A DNA stretch of 64,000 nucleotides from Polyangium spumosum (GTDB lineage: Bacteria > Myxococcota_A > Polyangia > Polyangiales > Polyangiaceae), in NCBI RefSeq assembly GCF_009649845.1, contig NZ_WJIE01000001.1, positions 248,001 to 312,000 of the forward strand, given 5' to 3'. A program made the translations under genes and the position numbers. The notes beneath the pieces are model-generated. The model saw nothing but the letters and a program-made list of their open reading frames with translations, was not told the origin of the DNA and ran no database searches. Of this stretch, positions 25,849 to 34,998 are shown in pieces (positions within the stretch are counted from its first letter, which is position 1; each line of letters begins with the position of its first letter).

Positions 25849-28800
25849 ATGGAGTGGGCAGATTTCCAGCATCATGGCGAGAGCCCGGACGCGGCCTTCG
25901 AGGCGTTCACGGGGCTGCTCTTCGAGCGCTTCTGCCGCCGCGAGTACGGATCGCGCCTACGTGGAGTCCGCTTCCCCGAAGGAGCCGGGGGGGATGGCGG
26001 GGTCGAGGCGTATGCGGTCCTGACGTCGGGGGACGAGGTCGGGCTTCAGGCGAAGTGGTTTCGGGAGGCCTTCGGAGCGAACCAAATCAAGCAAATTGAC
26101 GAGTCGTTCCGCACGGCCCTCTCCGTGCACCCGCGCCTCACGCGATATCTCGTCGCGATCCCGCGAAAACTCGGGGACGACCGGACCAAGAAAAAGCCCG
26201 GCGCCCGCAAGGAGACGTCGCAACGCGAGCGCTGGGACGCTTGGGTCGCGGAAGTTCAAGCCCAACCCGACACCGCGCACGTCGCCGTCGAGCTCTGGGA
26301 CGAGGCCCAGCTCGAAAAGCTCCTCGCCGAGCCCGAAAACGAAGGCCTGCACGCCTACTGGTTCTCGCGAAGCGTCTTTACGCTCGACGACCTGAAGAAC
26401 CGATTCGAGCGCCACAAAGACGGGTGGCTCCACGAGCGGTACGTGCCCGACGTCCATGCGACGAGTGAGCTGGAACGCGACCTCGCCCTGCGACTCGGCG
26501 AGCCGCGGGCGCGCGCGGAGATCCTCGGATGGGTCCGCGACGTGAAGAGCATCCTCGAAGCGGCCCGCGACGCGGTGGCGCGCCTCCCTCGTTACCCGGC
26601 CTTCGTGGCGCACGTTCCTGGTGCGGAGGCATTACAAAGGGATGCGCTCGCGGACCTCCGCGCGGCCACCGACGCCGCGCAGGCATTGGCGGAGGGGCTG
26701 CAAAAGGGCGAGCGTTGTCCGGGAGACATCCCCCAGCAGGCGGAGCACGGGCGCTCCGCGCGGCTGCTGCATCGGACGCTCGACGAGCTGAAGAGCAGGC
26801 GAACGCTCCACGGCGTGGAGGAGATCCGCGCGCGGCTCGGCGAATGCTTCACGGGGATGTATCCCGCGTGGGAGCGGCTACGCGAGTATTGGGAGCTCCA
26901 CTGGCTCGCTCCGACGACCAAGATCGCAGCCTATACCGGGCGTCCGGGCGTCGGGAAAACGTATGGCCTCGCGAGCAAGGTCGAGGCGCGGCTCGAGGCG
27001 GGTCTGCCGGCGGCGCTGCTGCGCGCGAAGGAATGCCCGGTCCAAGGTGGCCTCCCGGCCATGCTCCGGTGGGCCTTCGAGGCGCCCGAGATGAGCAGCA
27101 AGCGGATCCTGAACGCGCTCGAAGCGACGGCGGCCCTCGCGGATGTCCGGCGGCAACAAAACGCCGCGCAGGAGAAGCTCCCGGAGGGCGTCGAGAACGA
27201 GCCCACGTGTTTTTTGCTCGCGATCGACGGGCTGGAGGAGTCGGGGCAGCCGACGCGGTGGGCGGAGCTACTCGGAGAGCTCGCGTCGGAGCTCGCGCGG
27301 CATCCGAGGATCCGCGTCGCGGTCAGTTTGAGGACGAGCGCGCGAGAGATCCTCACGAAGACGAGGAAATCGGCGTTCGTCGAGCTCCCCTTGCCCGAGG
27401 ACGGCGAGGTGCAGGGGCTCGTGCAGACGTATTGCGACCATTACAGGATCCCGCGCCCCGAGCGTCGCCTCCGCTGGGCCATCCGGGATCCGCTGAGCCT
27501 TCGCCTGTTCTGCGAGCTGTCTCGCGACGGCGGATGGTCGCCGAGCCGAAAAAACGTCGCTTTGCCCAACCTGTTCAAGGCGAAGCTCCTGCGGGTCGAG
27601 GCGGCCGTCTGCGAACAAGAGGGGATCGGCCTGGAGGAGAGGCCGCTCCAGACGCTCCTGGGCATCATCGCGAAGACCTACGTGAACGCGAGCCCTCCGA
27701 GGTATGACGAGGCGATCGAGGCTGCGCGTGCGTCGGTGAAGGACCGTGTGTCGTCTGCGTCGTGGAGCCGGATCTTCGAGCGTGCGAAGAACGAAGGTCT
27801 CCTCCTGACGACAGAGCCCCCGGAGTCCGAGAGCTTGCTGGAGCGACCGGCCATCCATGTCGAGCCGGCCAACGAGCCACTCCTGGATTACCTGCTCGCC
27901 GCGGCGGCGCAGGCCGAGATCCGGAAGGTGCTCCCGGCGGGCGGCGCGGCGGCAGTCTTGCAGCGTCTCGCGCCGCGACCGGACGCGATCACCCAGGTCG
28001 CGGTGCTGCTGGCCGGTGAGGGTGTCGATCTTCGGCGGCCGGATCTGTGGCCGCCTGCGTGGGGTCCGGAGCAGATCGAGACCTCGGTGCTGCGAGCCAT
28101 TGCCTCGATGGACGACGGTGCTGCGAACGCGTATCGAGAATGGGTCCGTGAGCGGCTCGTCGGGAGTTTGCCGTCCTGCAGGCGCGTGCTCGCCGAGCTC
28201 TGCATCCCCGTGGCGCGCGACGAGGCCCACCCGCTGGGTCCGCTTTTCGTGCACGAGGCGCTCCTGCCGTTCAAGCCGGCGAAGCGGGATCTTTTCTGGT
28301 CGGGCCCACCGGACCTCGTGGGCGAGGGGGAGCCCTGGGCCGGCCCCGGGGTGGAAGCGCTGGAGCGCGTGAAGCTCGTCGAGGACGACACGGCCGAGGG
28401 GCCGCCGTTGCTGCTCGGCTGGGCGCTCACGTCGGTCGACAATCGATGGCGGCGGCGGCTCCGGGCGGAGCTCGCGCGATGGGGGGCGAAGCGGATCGAC
28501 GAGCTGATCCGCTGGCTCGAGCTGGTCTTTCAGACGAACGATCCGCAGATGGCGGAGGACGCGGCCATGGTCGCGTTCGGCGCGGCTTGCCTGGCGGGGA
28601 CGGATGCGCGGCTGGCGCAGCTTTCGGCGTGGGTCGACGTGAACTTGCTGGCGCCGGATGCGCCGCGGAGGCGCGAGGACATCGTGGTGCTGCACGCGGC
28701 GCGGGGGGTCGTGGAGCGGGCGAACGTGATGGGGGTGCCGGTCCCAGCAGAGATGCTGGAGCATGCGCGGAAGCTTTATTCGACGAAGGATGAGCTTCTG

Positions 28801-30621
28801 GAGATGGATGCGGAAGCGGCGCGGGAGGCGGATGACCGGTGGGGGATAACGCCGATCACGGGGGATCTTGCGTGGTATGTGGTGCCGGGGGCGATCCGGC
28901 CGTTCTTTCCTCGGATCGACTCGTGGGGGAAGACGCTCGATCCACGCGCCGAACGGCTCCTGGAAGCGCACGCAGAACGGGCAGGACTCGATTCGCTGAG
29001 CCCCCAGAAATTCGCATTCGGCGCCTTGGCCGCCCAGTTGCACGCGATCGGGTGGAACGAGGCCCTGGCCGAGATGAGCGCAGCAATCGCTTCGCGACAT
29101 GAGCAAGAAACCCATGGCGCCAGGAGCCCGGTGACTGCGGTCGACGAGAAGTATGTATGGACCGGCTGTCATGCTCTCCAAGCGTATCTCGCGGGACGTG
29201 TTCCCATCCAGGATTATGCAGGCGCAGGTACCCTGGAGTTGTTCGAGCCTCCCGTCGACCCGGTGCTCGTCGCTCGGCTGCCCCCCAACCCTGTATCCGA
29301 TATGTCGCTCGTCGCGACGTCGGTTGATGATGACTGGACATCTTGGCCCGATGACGGACTCACGCCGCGGCTCGACCTCGATGCCACCGAACAACTGAAG
29401 CGTGCAGTCGAATGGGTCCAGCGCGCACCGGAGCCCAATCTATGCCCCTGGCTCATCCTCTCGGGCAGCGCAGGTCCCGAGCGTGCGGATGATTCGGAAT
29501 GGCTCATGCTGTATTGCTCTGTGAATGCCCGCGAGGGGGACAGCCAGGGCGAATCGATACTCCGCGTGAGCTCGGCGAGCGTGGAAGAAGGCGACGCGGA
29601 AAGATTACGGTCGGGCGGAGGATTCCGCCGTGCTTACCGGCGCGGAAGCCACCCAAGAGAGCTGAGTGAATTCGGCGAATCGATTCAATGCAGCATATAT
29701 GCCGACCCATCGGAGGTCGTCTGGGCGCCGTGGGCCAGGGCGCTGTATGGTGTAGAGCGAGTCGAGCCGGAGGAAGACTTCGATGATTCGGCGACGATCG
29801 AGCTTCTGGCGACGAAGGCGGGCTTGACCTGGGAGGCAGATGGAGGGGAAAGCAACGCCTGGTTGCCCGCGCACTGGCTGCGCAGCGCTCTCGGGATCGT
29901 CGATGTCGAACGCCGAGGTACTCAAGGTAGAGAGTGGCGTTTCAAGGATCGCGCCGGGAACGTGCATGCGATCCATGTGCAGGGGTACTGGGACGATAGA
30001 CGTTTGGAAGCGCTGGTCATCCGGCGGGCCTCCCTCGAACAGGCGCTCGCCGGTACGGGGCGAACTATCGTTTGGCCCATCTGGTTATTCCGCAACCCGC
30101 GCCCATCCCTTATCGGGCGCGATCACCGTTTCGACTTCCCATGGGCTCGCCGCCACTCCGAATTCGTCGCGTTCATGCAACACGAGGGCGTGGATGTCCG
30201 TCTGTTTCATACGGAAATCGAAATTCATGAGGACGAGCGCCCCCAAGAACCCGAACCCCCCACCCCCAAACCCGCCTCCAGCGTCGTTCAAGTCGGCCCC
30301 ACGAACCCCGATCTCGCCGTGCCGCTCGCAAGCGAGCTCGACGACGACGACGCCACCCCCTACTTCCTCTGGGACGACCCCATGACCGTCGCCGAGTTCC
30401 GGCGCCGCCTCCGGGAAGCGTCGGCGCCCGAGCGGGATCGCCTCCTCGGGCTCTTGCTACGGGAAGCGCGCGACCCCGACGTCTGGCGGTTCACGACGCC
30501 GGAAGAGGTGGACGCGCGGTTCGATTCGATCGCCAAGCACCTCGGCCGCAGGAAGGCGTTCTGGGTGTTCTTGCTCGATGCATGGCGCAAGGAGGGGCTT
30601 CTTGGTCAAAAGTCAGCTTAG
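25849..30621 (+). CDS. Avs-like protein: PD-(D/E)XK nuclease + STAND NTPase + C-terminal AbiEii-partner-like domain
   Basis: 1590 residues, a candidate anti-phage sensor and effector in one chain. Residues ~12-160 look like an Mrr/Cap4-type nuclease: GAGGDGGVEAY (46-55, Asp49) and GLQAK (65-69, Lys69), followed by the helix QIDESFRTALSVHPRLTRYLVAIP as in nuclease-bearing antiviral STAND proteins. A P-loop GRPGVGKT is at 364-371, with Walker B CFLLAIDGLEE (454-464) and an Arg-bearing sensor strand VAVSLRTS near 490-497. The following ~1000 residues should contain the winged-helix and ligand-sensing part; no repeats were recognised. The last ~90 residues (from PYFLWDDPMT near 1503) resemble the small protein encoded before AbiEii toxins. 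Base composition is lower in GC over about 28950-30240. The ORF has no frameshift. ATG 25849 was chosen as it precedes the nuclease core; earlier in-frame sequence is repeat DNA. It overlaps the next gene by 20 bases. Confidence 0.8.
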   Translation: MEWADFQHHGESPDAAFEAFTGLLFERFCRREYGSRLRGVRFPEGAGGDGGVEAYAVLTSGDEVGLQAKWFREAFGANQIKQIDESFRTALSVHPRLTRYLVAIPRKLGDDRTKKKPGARKETSQRERWDAWVAEVQAQPDTAHVAVELWDEAQLEKLLAEPENEGLHAYWFSRSVFTLDDLKNRFERHKDGWLHERYVPDVHATSELERDLALRLGEPRARAEILGWVRDVKSILEAARDAVARLPRYPAFVAHVPGAEALQRDALADLRAATDAAQALAEGLQKGERCPGDIPQQAEHGRSARLLHRTLDELKSRRTLHGVEEIRARLGECFTGMYPAWERLREYWELHWLAPTTKIAAYTGRPGVGKTYGLASKVEARLEAGLPAALLRAKECPVQGGLPAMLRWAFEAPEMSSKRILNALEATAALADVRRQQNAAQEKLPEGVENEPTCFLLAIDGLEESGQPTRWAELLGELASELARHPRIRVAVSLRTSAREILTKTRKSAFVELPLPEDGEVQGLVQTYCDHYRIPRPERRLRWAIRDPLSLRLFCELSRDGGWSPSRKNVALPNLFKAKLLRVEAAVCEQEGIGLEERPLQTLLGIIAKTYVNASPPRYDEAIEAARASVKDRVSSASWSRIFERAKNEGLLLTTEPPESESLLERPAIHVEPANEPLLDYLLAAAAQAEIRKVLPAGGAAAVLQRLAPRPDAITQVAVLLAGEGVDLRRPDLWPPAWGPEQIETSVLRAIASMDDGAANAYREWVRERLVGSLPSCRRVLAELCIPVARDEAHPLGPLFVHEALLPFKPAKRDLFWSGPPDLVGEGEPWAGPGVEALERVKLVEDDTAEGPPLLLGWALTSVDNRWRRRLRAELARWGAKRIDELIRWLELVFQTNDPQMAEDAAMVAFGAACLAGTDARLAQLSAWVDVNLLAPDAPRRREDIVVLHAARGVVERANVMGVPVPAEMLEHARKLYSTKDELLEMDAEAAREADDRWGITPITGDLAWYVVPGAIRPFFPRIDSWGKTLDPRAERLLEAHAERAGLDSLSPQKFAFGALAAQLHAIGWNEALAEMSAAIASRHEQETHGARSPVTAVDEKYVWTGCHALQAYLAGRVPIQDYAGAGTLELFEPPVDPVLVARLPPNPVSDMSLVATSVDDDWTSWPDDGLTPRLDLDATEQLKRAVEWVQRAPEPNLCPWLILSGSAGPERADDSEWLMLYCSVNAREGDSQGESILRVSSASVEEGDAERLRSGGGFRRAYRRGSHPRELSEFGESIQCSIYADPSEVVWAPWARALYGVERVEPEEDFDDSATIELLATKAGLTWEADGGESNAWLPAHWLRSALGIVDVERRGTQGREWRFKDRAGNVHAIHVQGYWDDRRLEALVIRRASLEQALAGTGRTIVWPIWLFRNPRPSLIGRDHRFDFPWARRHSEFVAFMQHEGVDVRLFHTEIEIHEDERPQEPEPPTPKPASSVVQVGPTNPDLAVPLASELDDDDATPYFLWDDPMTVAEFRRRLREASAPERDRLLGLLLREARDPDVWRFTTPEEVDARFDSIAKHLGRRKAFWVFLLDAWRKEGLLGQKSA

Positions 30622-31264
30622 CCCGCTGCAAGAGGAGATCCTGCAGGCGTTCTTCAAGCGGGACGATCGGTTCTTCCTGTCCGGCGGCGCAGCGCTCGCG
30701 GGGTTTCATCTCGGGCACCGGCGGACCGCGGATCTCGACATCTTCACGATCGTCACGACCTCGAACATCCTCGACGAGGCCGACGCCGCCCTGCGAGCCG
30801 TCGCGCGGGACCTGAGCGCCACCGTCGAGAACGAGCAAACCACGCCCGAGTTCCGCAGGCGACTCGTCCGCAGAGGCGCCGATCGCGTCAAGGTCGACCT
30901 CGTCGTCGAGCGTGTCCCCCAGATCTTCCCGGCGAAGCTCCGCAAAGGCGACGTGCTCGTCGACCCGCCCGAGGAGATCCTCGCGAACAAGCTGTGCACG
31001 CTCCTGTCGCGCTCGGAGATCCGTGATCTCGTCGACGTGTACGCGCTGGAACGAGCCGGGTACTCCATCGAGAGCGCCTTGCCGCACGCGATCCGCAAGG
31101 AGGGAGGGCTCACGCCGGCGAACCTGGCTTGGGTTCTGTCGGACATTCAAATCGGAGATGACGCGTCGCTGCCGGGAGGCGTAGCGGTGACGGAGCTGCG
31201 AGCGTTCATCGAGAGCCTCATCTCGCGGCTCACGCGGCTCGCGCACCCCGAAGCGCCAACCTGA
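30602..31264 (+). CDS. AbiEii/AbiGii-family nucleotidyltransferase toxin-like protein
   Basis: 220 residues. SGGAALAGFHLGHRRTADLDIF (about 27-48) contains the GG-x-AL and R-x-T-x-DLD motifs of AbiEii-type nucleotidyltransferases, in which the Asp pair binds metal. A later DPPEEILANKLCTLLSRSEIRDLVDVYAL (about 115-145) is also typical of the family. By family knowledge AbiE toxins block growth or phage spread through nucleotide transfer to RNA, and are kept in check by a small partner. I chose the TTG at 30602, six bases after AAGGAGG, giving an overlap of 20 bases with the preceding gene. An upstream ATG at 30578 lies inside that gene's coding sequence. No AbiEi-type antitoxin gene is separately present; the last part of the preceding protein may take its place. 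Confidence 0.85.
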   Translation: MVKSQLSPLQEEILQAFFKRDDRFFLSGGAALAGFHLGHRRTADLDIFTIVTTSNILDEADAALRAVARDLSATVENEQTTPEFRRRLVRRGADRVKVDLVVERVPQIFPAKLRKGDVLVDPPEEILANKLCTLLSRSEIRDLVDVYALERAGYSIESALPHAIRKEGGLTPANLAWVLSDIQIGDDASLPGGVAVTELRAFIESLISRLTRLAHPEAPT

Positions 31265-31341
31265 GCGCGCCCCCCTCTTCCATCCGCCCCCAACACACAA
31301 CACTTGCCCCCCCCCGCCCGCCTCCCGTACGCTCCCCTCCC

Positions 31342-32232
31342 ATGGCCGCCCCCAACATCGACCCCACTTCCGCCATCCTCGCGCAGGGTGAAGAGCTCCT
31401 CCGTAACGAGGCCCGCATCCTCGTCCACCCCCTGACCGCCGCCTTTGCCCCCGACTTCACGGCGCTCTTCGAGCAGGAATGGGTCCCCCTCCAGGCGCAA
31501 GAGATCCAGCTCCTCCGCGCCGTCATCCACGCCGATGCCCGCGTCTGGTTTGCGGACATGCGCCTCGATGTTTTCGTGGACCGCCTCCACGCCGCCCTCT
31601 TCCTCGCCGTCAACAAGGACACCAACGACGCGCGGTATACGGCCATCTTCGCCAAGCGCCCCTCCGAGCTCAAGCGCCCCGTCCTCGGCGGCCAGCTCGC
31701 CGTCATGCTCAAATGGCCCGAGATCCTCTCCGGCGCGGCCTATCAAGGGTTCTCCGACGTCGTCGCCTTGCTCCCGGAGCTCCAGACGCACCTCACCTTC
31801 GCGCAGGACGCGGAGACGGCGCGTAATGCGGCCGTCGAGGCCAGCAAGAATTTCCGCACCCTCGGCGAGCGCAAGGCCTTCACCGACAAGTTCAATGCCC
31901 TCCGCAAGGCCACCCTCGGCAAGCTGCTCGAGATGCCTCACAAGCTCACGGCCGAGGCGCTCCCCAATGATTTCGCCGACTGGTTCTTCCCCCCGCGCCG
32001 CCGCAACGACGAGCTGAGCGTCAAGGAGCTCGCCGAGCGCACCGCCTCCCTGGAGACCGAGCTCGGCGCCCTCCGCCAGCAGCACCAGGCCGCCCTCGAC
32101 AAGGAGCAGGCCGAGGCCGCGAAGAAGCAATCGAGGGAGGAGAAACGCGCCGAGCTGGAGGCCGCGCGCAAGGACGCCGCGGAGAGGGCGAAACGCGTGA
32201 AGGAGCTGGAAGCCGAGCTCGAAAAGGGGTGA
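31342..32232 (+). CDS. Uncharacterised protein with C-terminal coiled coil
   Basis: 296 residues, start ATG 31342, 77 bases after the toxin-like gene in the same direction. Residues ~1-215 are helical with no recognised family (for example AAPNIDPTSAILAQGEELLRNEARIL). From ~230 to the end there is a strong charged coiled coil (ELAERTASLETELGALRQQHQ, then REEKRAELEAARKDAAERAKRVKELEAELEKG). No signal peptide is seen. It may belong to the same transcript as the two genes before it, but nothing proves a joint role. Its stop overlaps a possible GTG of the next gene. Confidence 0.65.
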   Translation: MAAPNIDPTSAILAQGEELLRNEARILVHPLTAAFAPDFTALFEQEWVPLQAQEIQLLRAVIHADARVWFADMRLDVFVDRLHAALFLAVNKDTNDARYTAIFAKRPSELKRPVLGGQLAVMLKWPEILSGAAYQGFSDVVALLPELQTHLTFAQDAETARNAAVEASKNFRTLGERKAFTDKFNALRKATLGKLLEMPHKLTAEALPNDFADWFFPPRRRNDELSVKELAERTASLETELGALRQQHQAALDKEQAEAAKKQSREEKRAELEAARKDAAERAKRVKELEAELEKG

Positions 32233-32306
32233 CAGGAACGGAGACCGCCCCCCGACCGGACCAGCTCCGCGAAACGCGCTTCCCCCCCGCCCGGACTTGT
32301 CGAACA

Positions 32307-34991
32307 ATGTCCGCGATGAAGCCGCGCGTCAGGCGAGCGCTTTTGGTCTCCGGGGCCCTGCTCGGCGTGGCAGGCGTGCTCGGCGCGCTCGCCTCGCCCT
32401 CGATGCGCGCCTCGATCTCCGCGGGGTACCGCGCCTTCCGCGATCCCACCCTCCTCGAAAGGCCCGCCGCCGAGGACCCCGCCGCGCCGATCTCCCGGCG
32501 CGCGCCGGGCGAGGAGGAGAGCAGGCTGCTCGACGCGGCCATCGCCAAGGATTTCGAGAAGGCCACCGAGGGCGACCTCGACGACCCCGAGGGCGCCGCG
32601 CTCGCCACGCTCGTGATGCCGGATCTGCGCGTCCCCGTCACCCGGAGGACCATGCGCTTCGTCCGGTTCTTTGCGAAGACCGAGGGCGGCCGCGCGATCT
32701 TCGGCGACCGGTATCAGCGCAGCGGTCGGTACCGCCCGATGATCGAGCACACCCTGCGCGAGGCGGGTTTGCCCGAGGATCTCGTGTGGCTCGCGGCGGT
32801 CGAGAGTGGCTTCGATCCCCGCGCCGTCTCGCCCGCGGGCGCGGCCGGGCTCTTTCAGTTCATGCCCGAGACGGGCGCGCTCTACGGCCTCGATCAATCG
32901 CAGTGGGTCGACGAACGCAGGAGCCTGCGGCGCTCCACGGTCGCCGCCGTCGCGCACCTGCGTGACCTCTACGAGCGCTTCGGACGCTGGGATCTCGCGC
33001 TCGCCGCGTACAACGCGGGGATCGAGGCCGTGCTGCGTGGCATGGCGAAGGTCGCCGAGACGCGCCCGCCCGGCGCCCCGCAGACGCCCATCGGCTTCGC
33101 CGAGCTCGCGCAGCAGAAGCTCTTGCCCGAGGAGACGGCGAACTACGTGCCGCAGATCGTGGCCTTCGCGATCGTCGCGAGCAACCGCGCGCGCTTCGGG
33201 CTCGACGGGGTCTCCGCCGATCCCTCGCTCGAGATGGGCGAGATCGCCGTGCCCGAAGGCACACGCCTGCGCACGATCGCGCGCTCCGCCGGCATCCCCA
33301 CGCGCCTCTTGCGCGAGTACAACCCCGAGCTCTTGCGGGATCGGACCCCGCCCTTCGGCGGCGACTACATCATCCACCTGCCCGCCGAGCGCGTGCAGCA
33401 GACACTCGCGGCGTTCCCGGCCTACCTCGAGCACGAGCGCGTCGACGATCCAGGCGCCGATCCGGTCGTCGAGACCGCGACGGCCATGCGAGCGCCGCAG
33501 GTCCCGGGCTTCGACGACGCCGAGGAGGACGACGCGCCGCTGCCGCCGCGGCCCTCGCCGATCGGCAGGAATCGCCTGCCCGATTTCGTCCTTCCAGGCC
33601 AGGGCCCGGCCGCGCTCTCCATGTCGAGCCTCGGCCCGATGGGCGCGAAGCTGCCGTACGTCTCGATCGGCGGCGGCGTCGGCTGGCAGCCGAACCGCCC
33701 GGACGATCCGCTCGCGGTCTTCGCCACCGAGGAGCGCCGCGCGCAAGCGGCGCACGCGAAGGGGCTCGGCGGCGCGGCCCTCGAGAAGCAGCTCGGCTTC
33801 ATCCCGCCCGCCGCGCGCCTCGAGCCGCCGCCGGACAACTTCCAGCGGTTCGTGCTGCCAAGCGGCGTGGCGATGCGCGTGCGCGAGGACGCCGCGGCTC
33901 CGCGCGTGGCGATCACGATCCGCATCGCGCCGGACGAAGGGAAGTTCGCAGGCACGCGTGAACCCGCGGGCGAAGCGGGCGCGGGCGAGACGCGGCACAC
34001 GATCACCGTGGGGAAGCGGGATCTCGATCTCGGCCTGGAGCTCGCGGCGGGTCGCTTGCGGCTCCTGCTCGGCGAGACGTCGGGCGCGCAGCTCGCGAGC
34101 TTGCGGCGCTTCTCGGCGCTGCCGCGGCGCCGCGCGCTCGAGTCGATGGCGTACGGTCCGGCGTGGCTCGCGCTCGGCGACGCGCTCTTCCCGGCGGGAC
34201 ATCCGCTCGAAGGGCACGTGCTCGGCGCTCGTGAAGACGCGGCCGTGGCGCGGGATCTGCTGCTCGCGGAGTCGATGGCCGCCGAGCGCACGCCGACGCG
34301 CGCGTCGGTGACGGTGATCGGCGACGTGAGCCGCTCGCGGGTCGAGGATCTCGCGAAGCGGATCTTCGCGACGATGCCCGCGCCGGCGGACACGCGGCCG
34401 ATCGGCCCGCACCCGCGCGAGGAGCGGCTGACCGTGGAGCAAAACGTCCCCGCGGCGCGTGCGCTCTACGGCTGGATCGCGCCGGGCGAAGAGGACGTGC
34501 GGGATCACGCGGCGATGCGCGTGGCGATGTGGATCCTTTCGAGCACCAAAGGTGGTCGGCTCGATCGCGCGCTCGTGGAGAAGGGGTACGCCGCGGAGGT
34601 GCGCGCGATGCTCGACGCGGGCAGCCGCGCGAGCGTGGCCGTGGTGGAGATCGTGCCCGCGGTGCCGCACGATCTCGCGGCGGTGGAGCCGCAGCTCGAC
34701 GCGGAGATCGACGCGTTCGTGCAGGGAGGGCCGACGGGCGTGGAGATCGCGTACGCGGTCGCGCACCTGAAGGCGGGGCTGAAGAAGGAGATCGCGAGCC
34801 AGCGCGGGCCGGTGGTGCAGAACGCGCCGAAGTTCGCGAACAGCGCGCGGATCCGCGAGGCGCTCGCGCCCGGCGCCGCGGAGGCGCTGATCGAGGAGCT
34901 CGACAAGATGAGCGTGCAGACGATGAAGACGGTGCTGCGAAGGACGCTCGCGCGCGGGCACCGGGTGGTGGTGACGACGGCGCCGAGGTGA
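32307..34991 (+). CDS. Lytic transglycosylase (SLT) fused to a degenerate M16-type peptidase region
   Basis: 894 residues from ATG 32307, with a hydrophobic N-terminal anchor (RRALLVSGALLGVAGVLGAL). Residues ~145-320 form an MltD-like SLT domain: VESGFDPRAVSPAGAAGLFQFMP with catalytic Glu166, the AAYNAG motif and the NYVPQIVAFAIVASN helix. A LysM-like segment follows (EGTRLRTIARSAGIPTRLLREYNPELL). The last ~370 residues read like M16 peptidases (VLPSGVAMRVREDAAAPRVAITIRI, and a C-terminal half with GGRLDRALVEKGYAAEVRA), but the HxxEH zinc site and the ~60 residues after it are missing. The wall-cleaving domain is probably active; the M16-like part probably binds rather than cuts. A GTG at 32229 is an alternative start. 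Confidence 0.82.
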   Translation: MSAMKPRVRRALLVSGALLGVAGVLGALASPSMRASISAGYRAFRDPTLLERPAAEDPAAPISRRAPGEEESRLLDAAIAKDFEKATEGDLDDPEGAALATLVMPDLRVPVTRRTMRFVRFFAKTEGGRAIFGDRYQRSGRYRPMIEHTLREAGLPEDLVWLAAVESGFDPRAVSPAGAAGLFQFMPETGALYGLDQSQWVDERRSLRRSTVAAVAHLRDLYERFGRWDLALAAYNAGIEAVLRGMAKVAETRPPGAPQTPIGFAELAQQKLLPEETANYVPQIVAFAIVASNRARFGLDGVSADPSLEMGEIAVPEGTRLRTIARSAGIPTRLLREYNPELLRDRTPPFGGDYIIHLPAERVQQTLAAFPAYLEHERVDDPGADPVVETATAMRAPQVPGFDDAEEDDAPLPPRPSPIGRNRLPDFVLPGQGPAALSMSSLGPMGAKLPYVSIGGGVGWQPNRPDDPLAVFATEERRAQAAHAKGLGGAALEKQLGFIPPAARLEPPPDNFQRFVLPSGVAMRVREDAAAPRVAITIRIAPDEGKFAGTREPAGEAGAGETRHTITVGKRDLDLGLELAAGRLRLLLGETSGAQLASLRRFSALPRRRALESMAYGPAWLALGDALFPAGHPLEGHVLGAREDAAVARDLLLAESMAAERTPTRASVTVIGDVSRSRVEDLAKRIFATMPAPADTRPIGPHPREERLTVEQNVPAARALYGWIAPGEEDVRDHAAMRVAMWILSSTKGGRLDRALVEKGYAAEVRAMLDAGSRASVAVVEIVPAVPHDLAAVEPQLDAEIDAFVQGGPTGVEIAYAVAHLKAGLKKEIASQRGPVVQNAPKFANSARIREALAPGAAEALIEELDKMSVQTMKTVLRRTLARGHRVVVTTAPR

Positions 34992-34998
34992 GGCGGGG

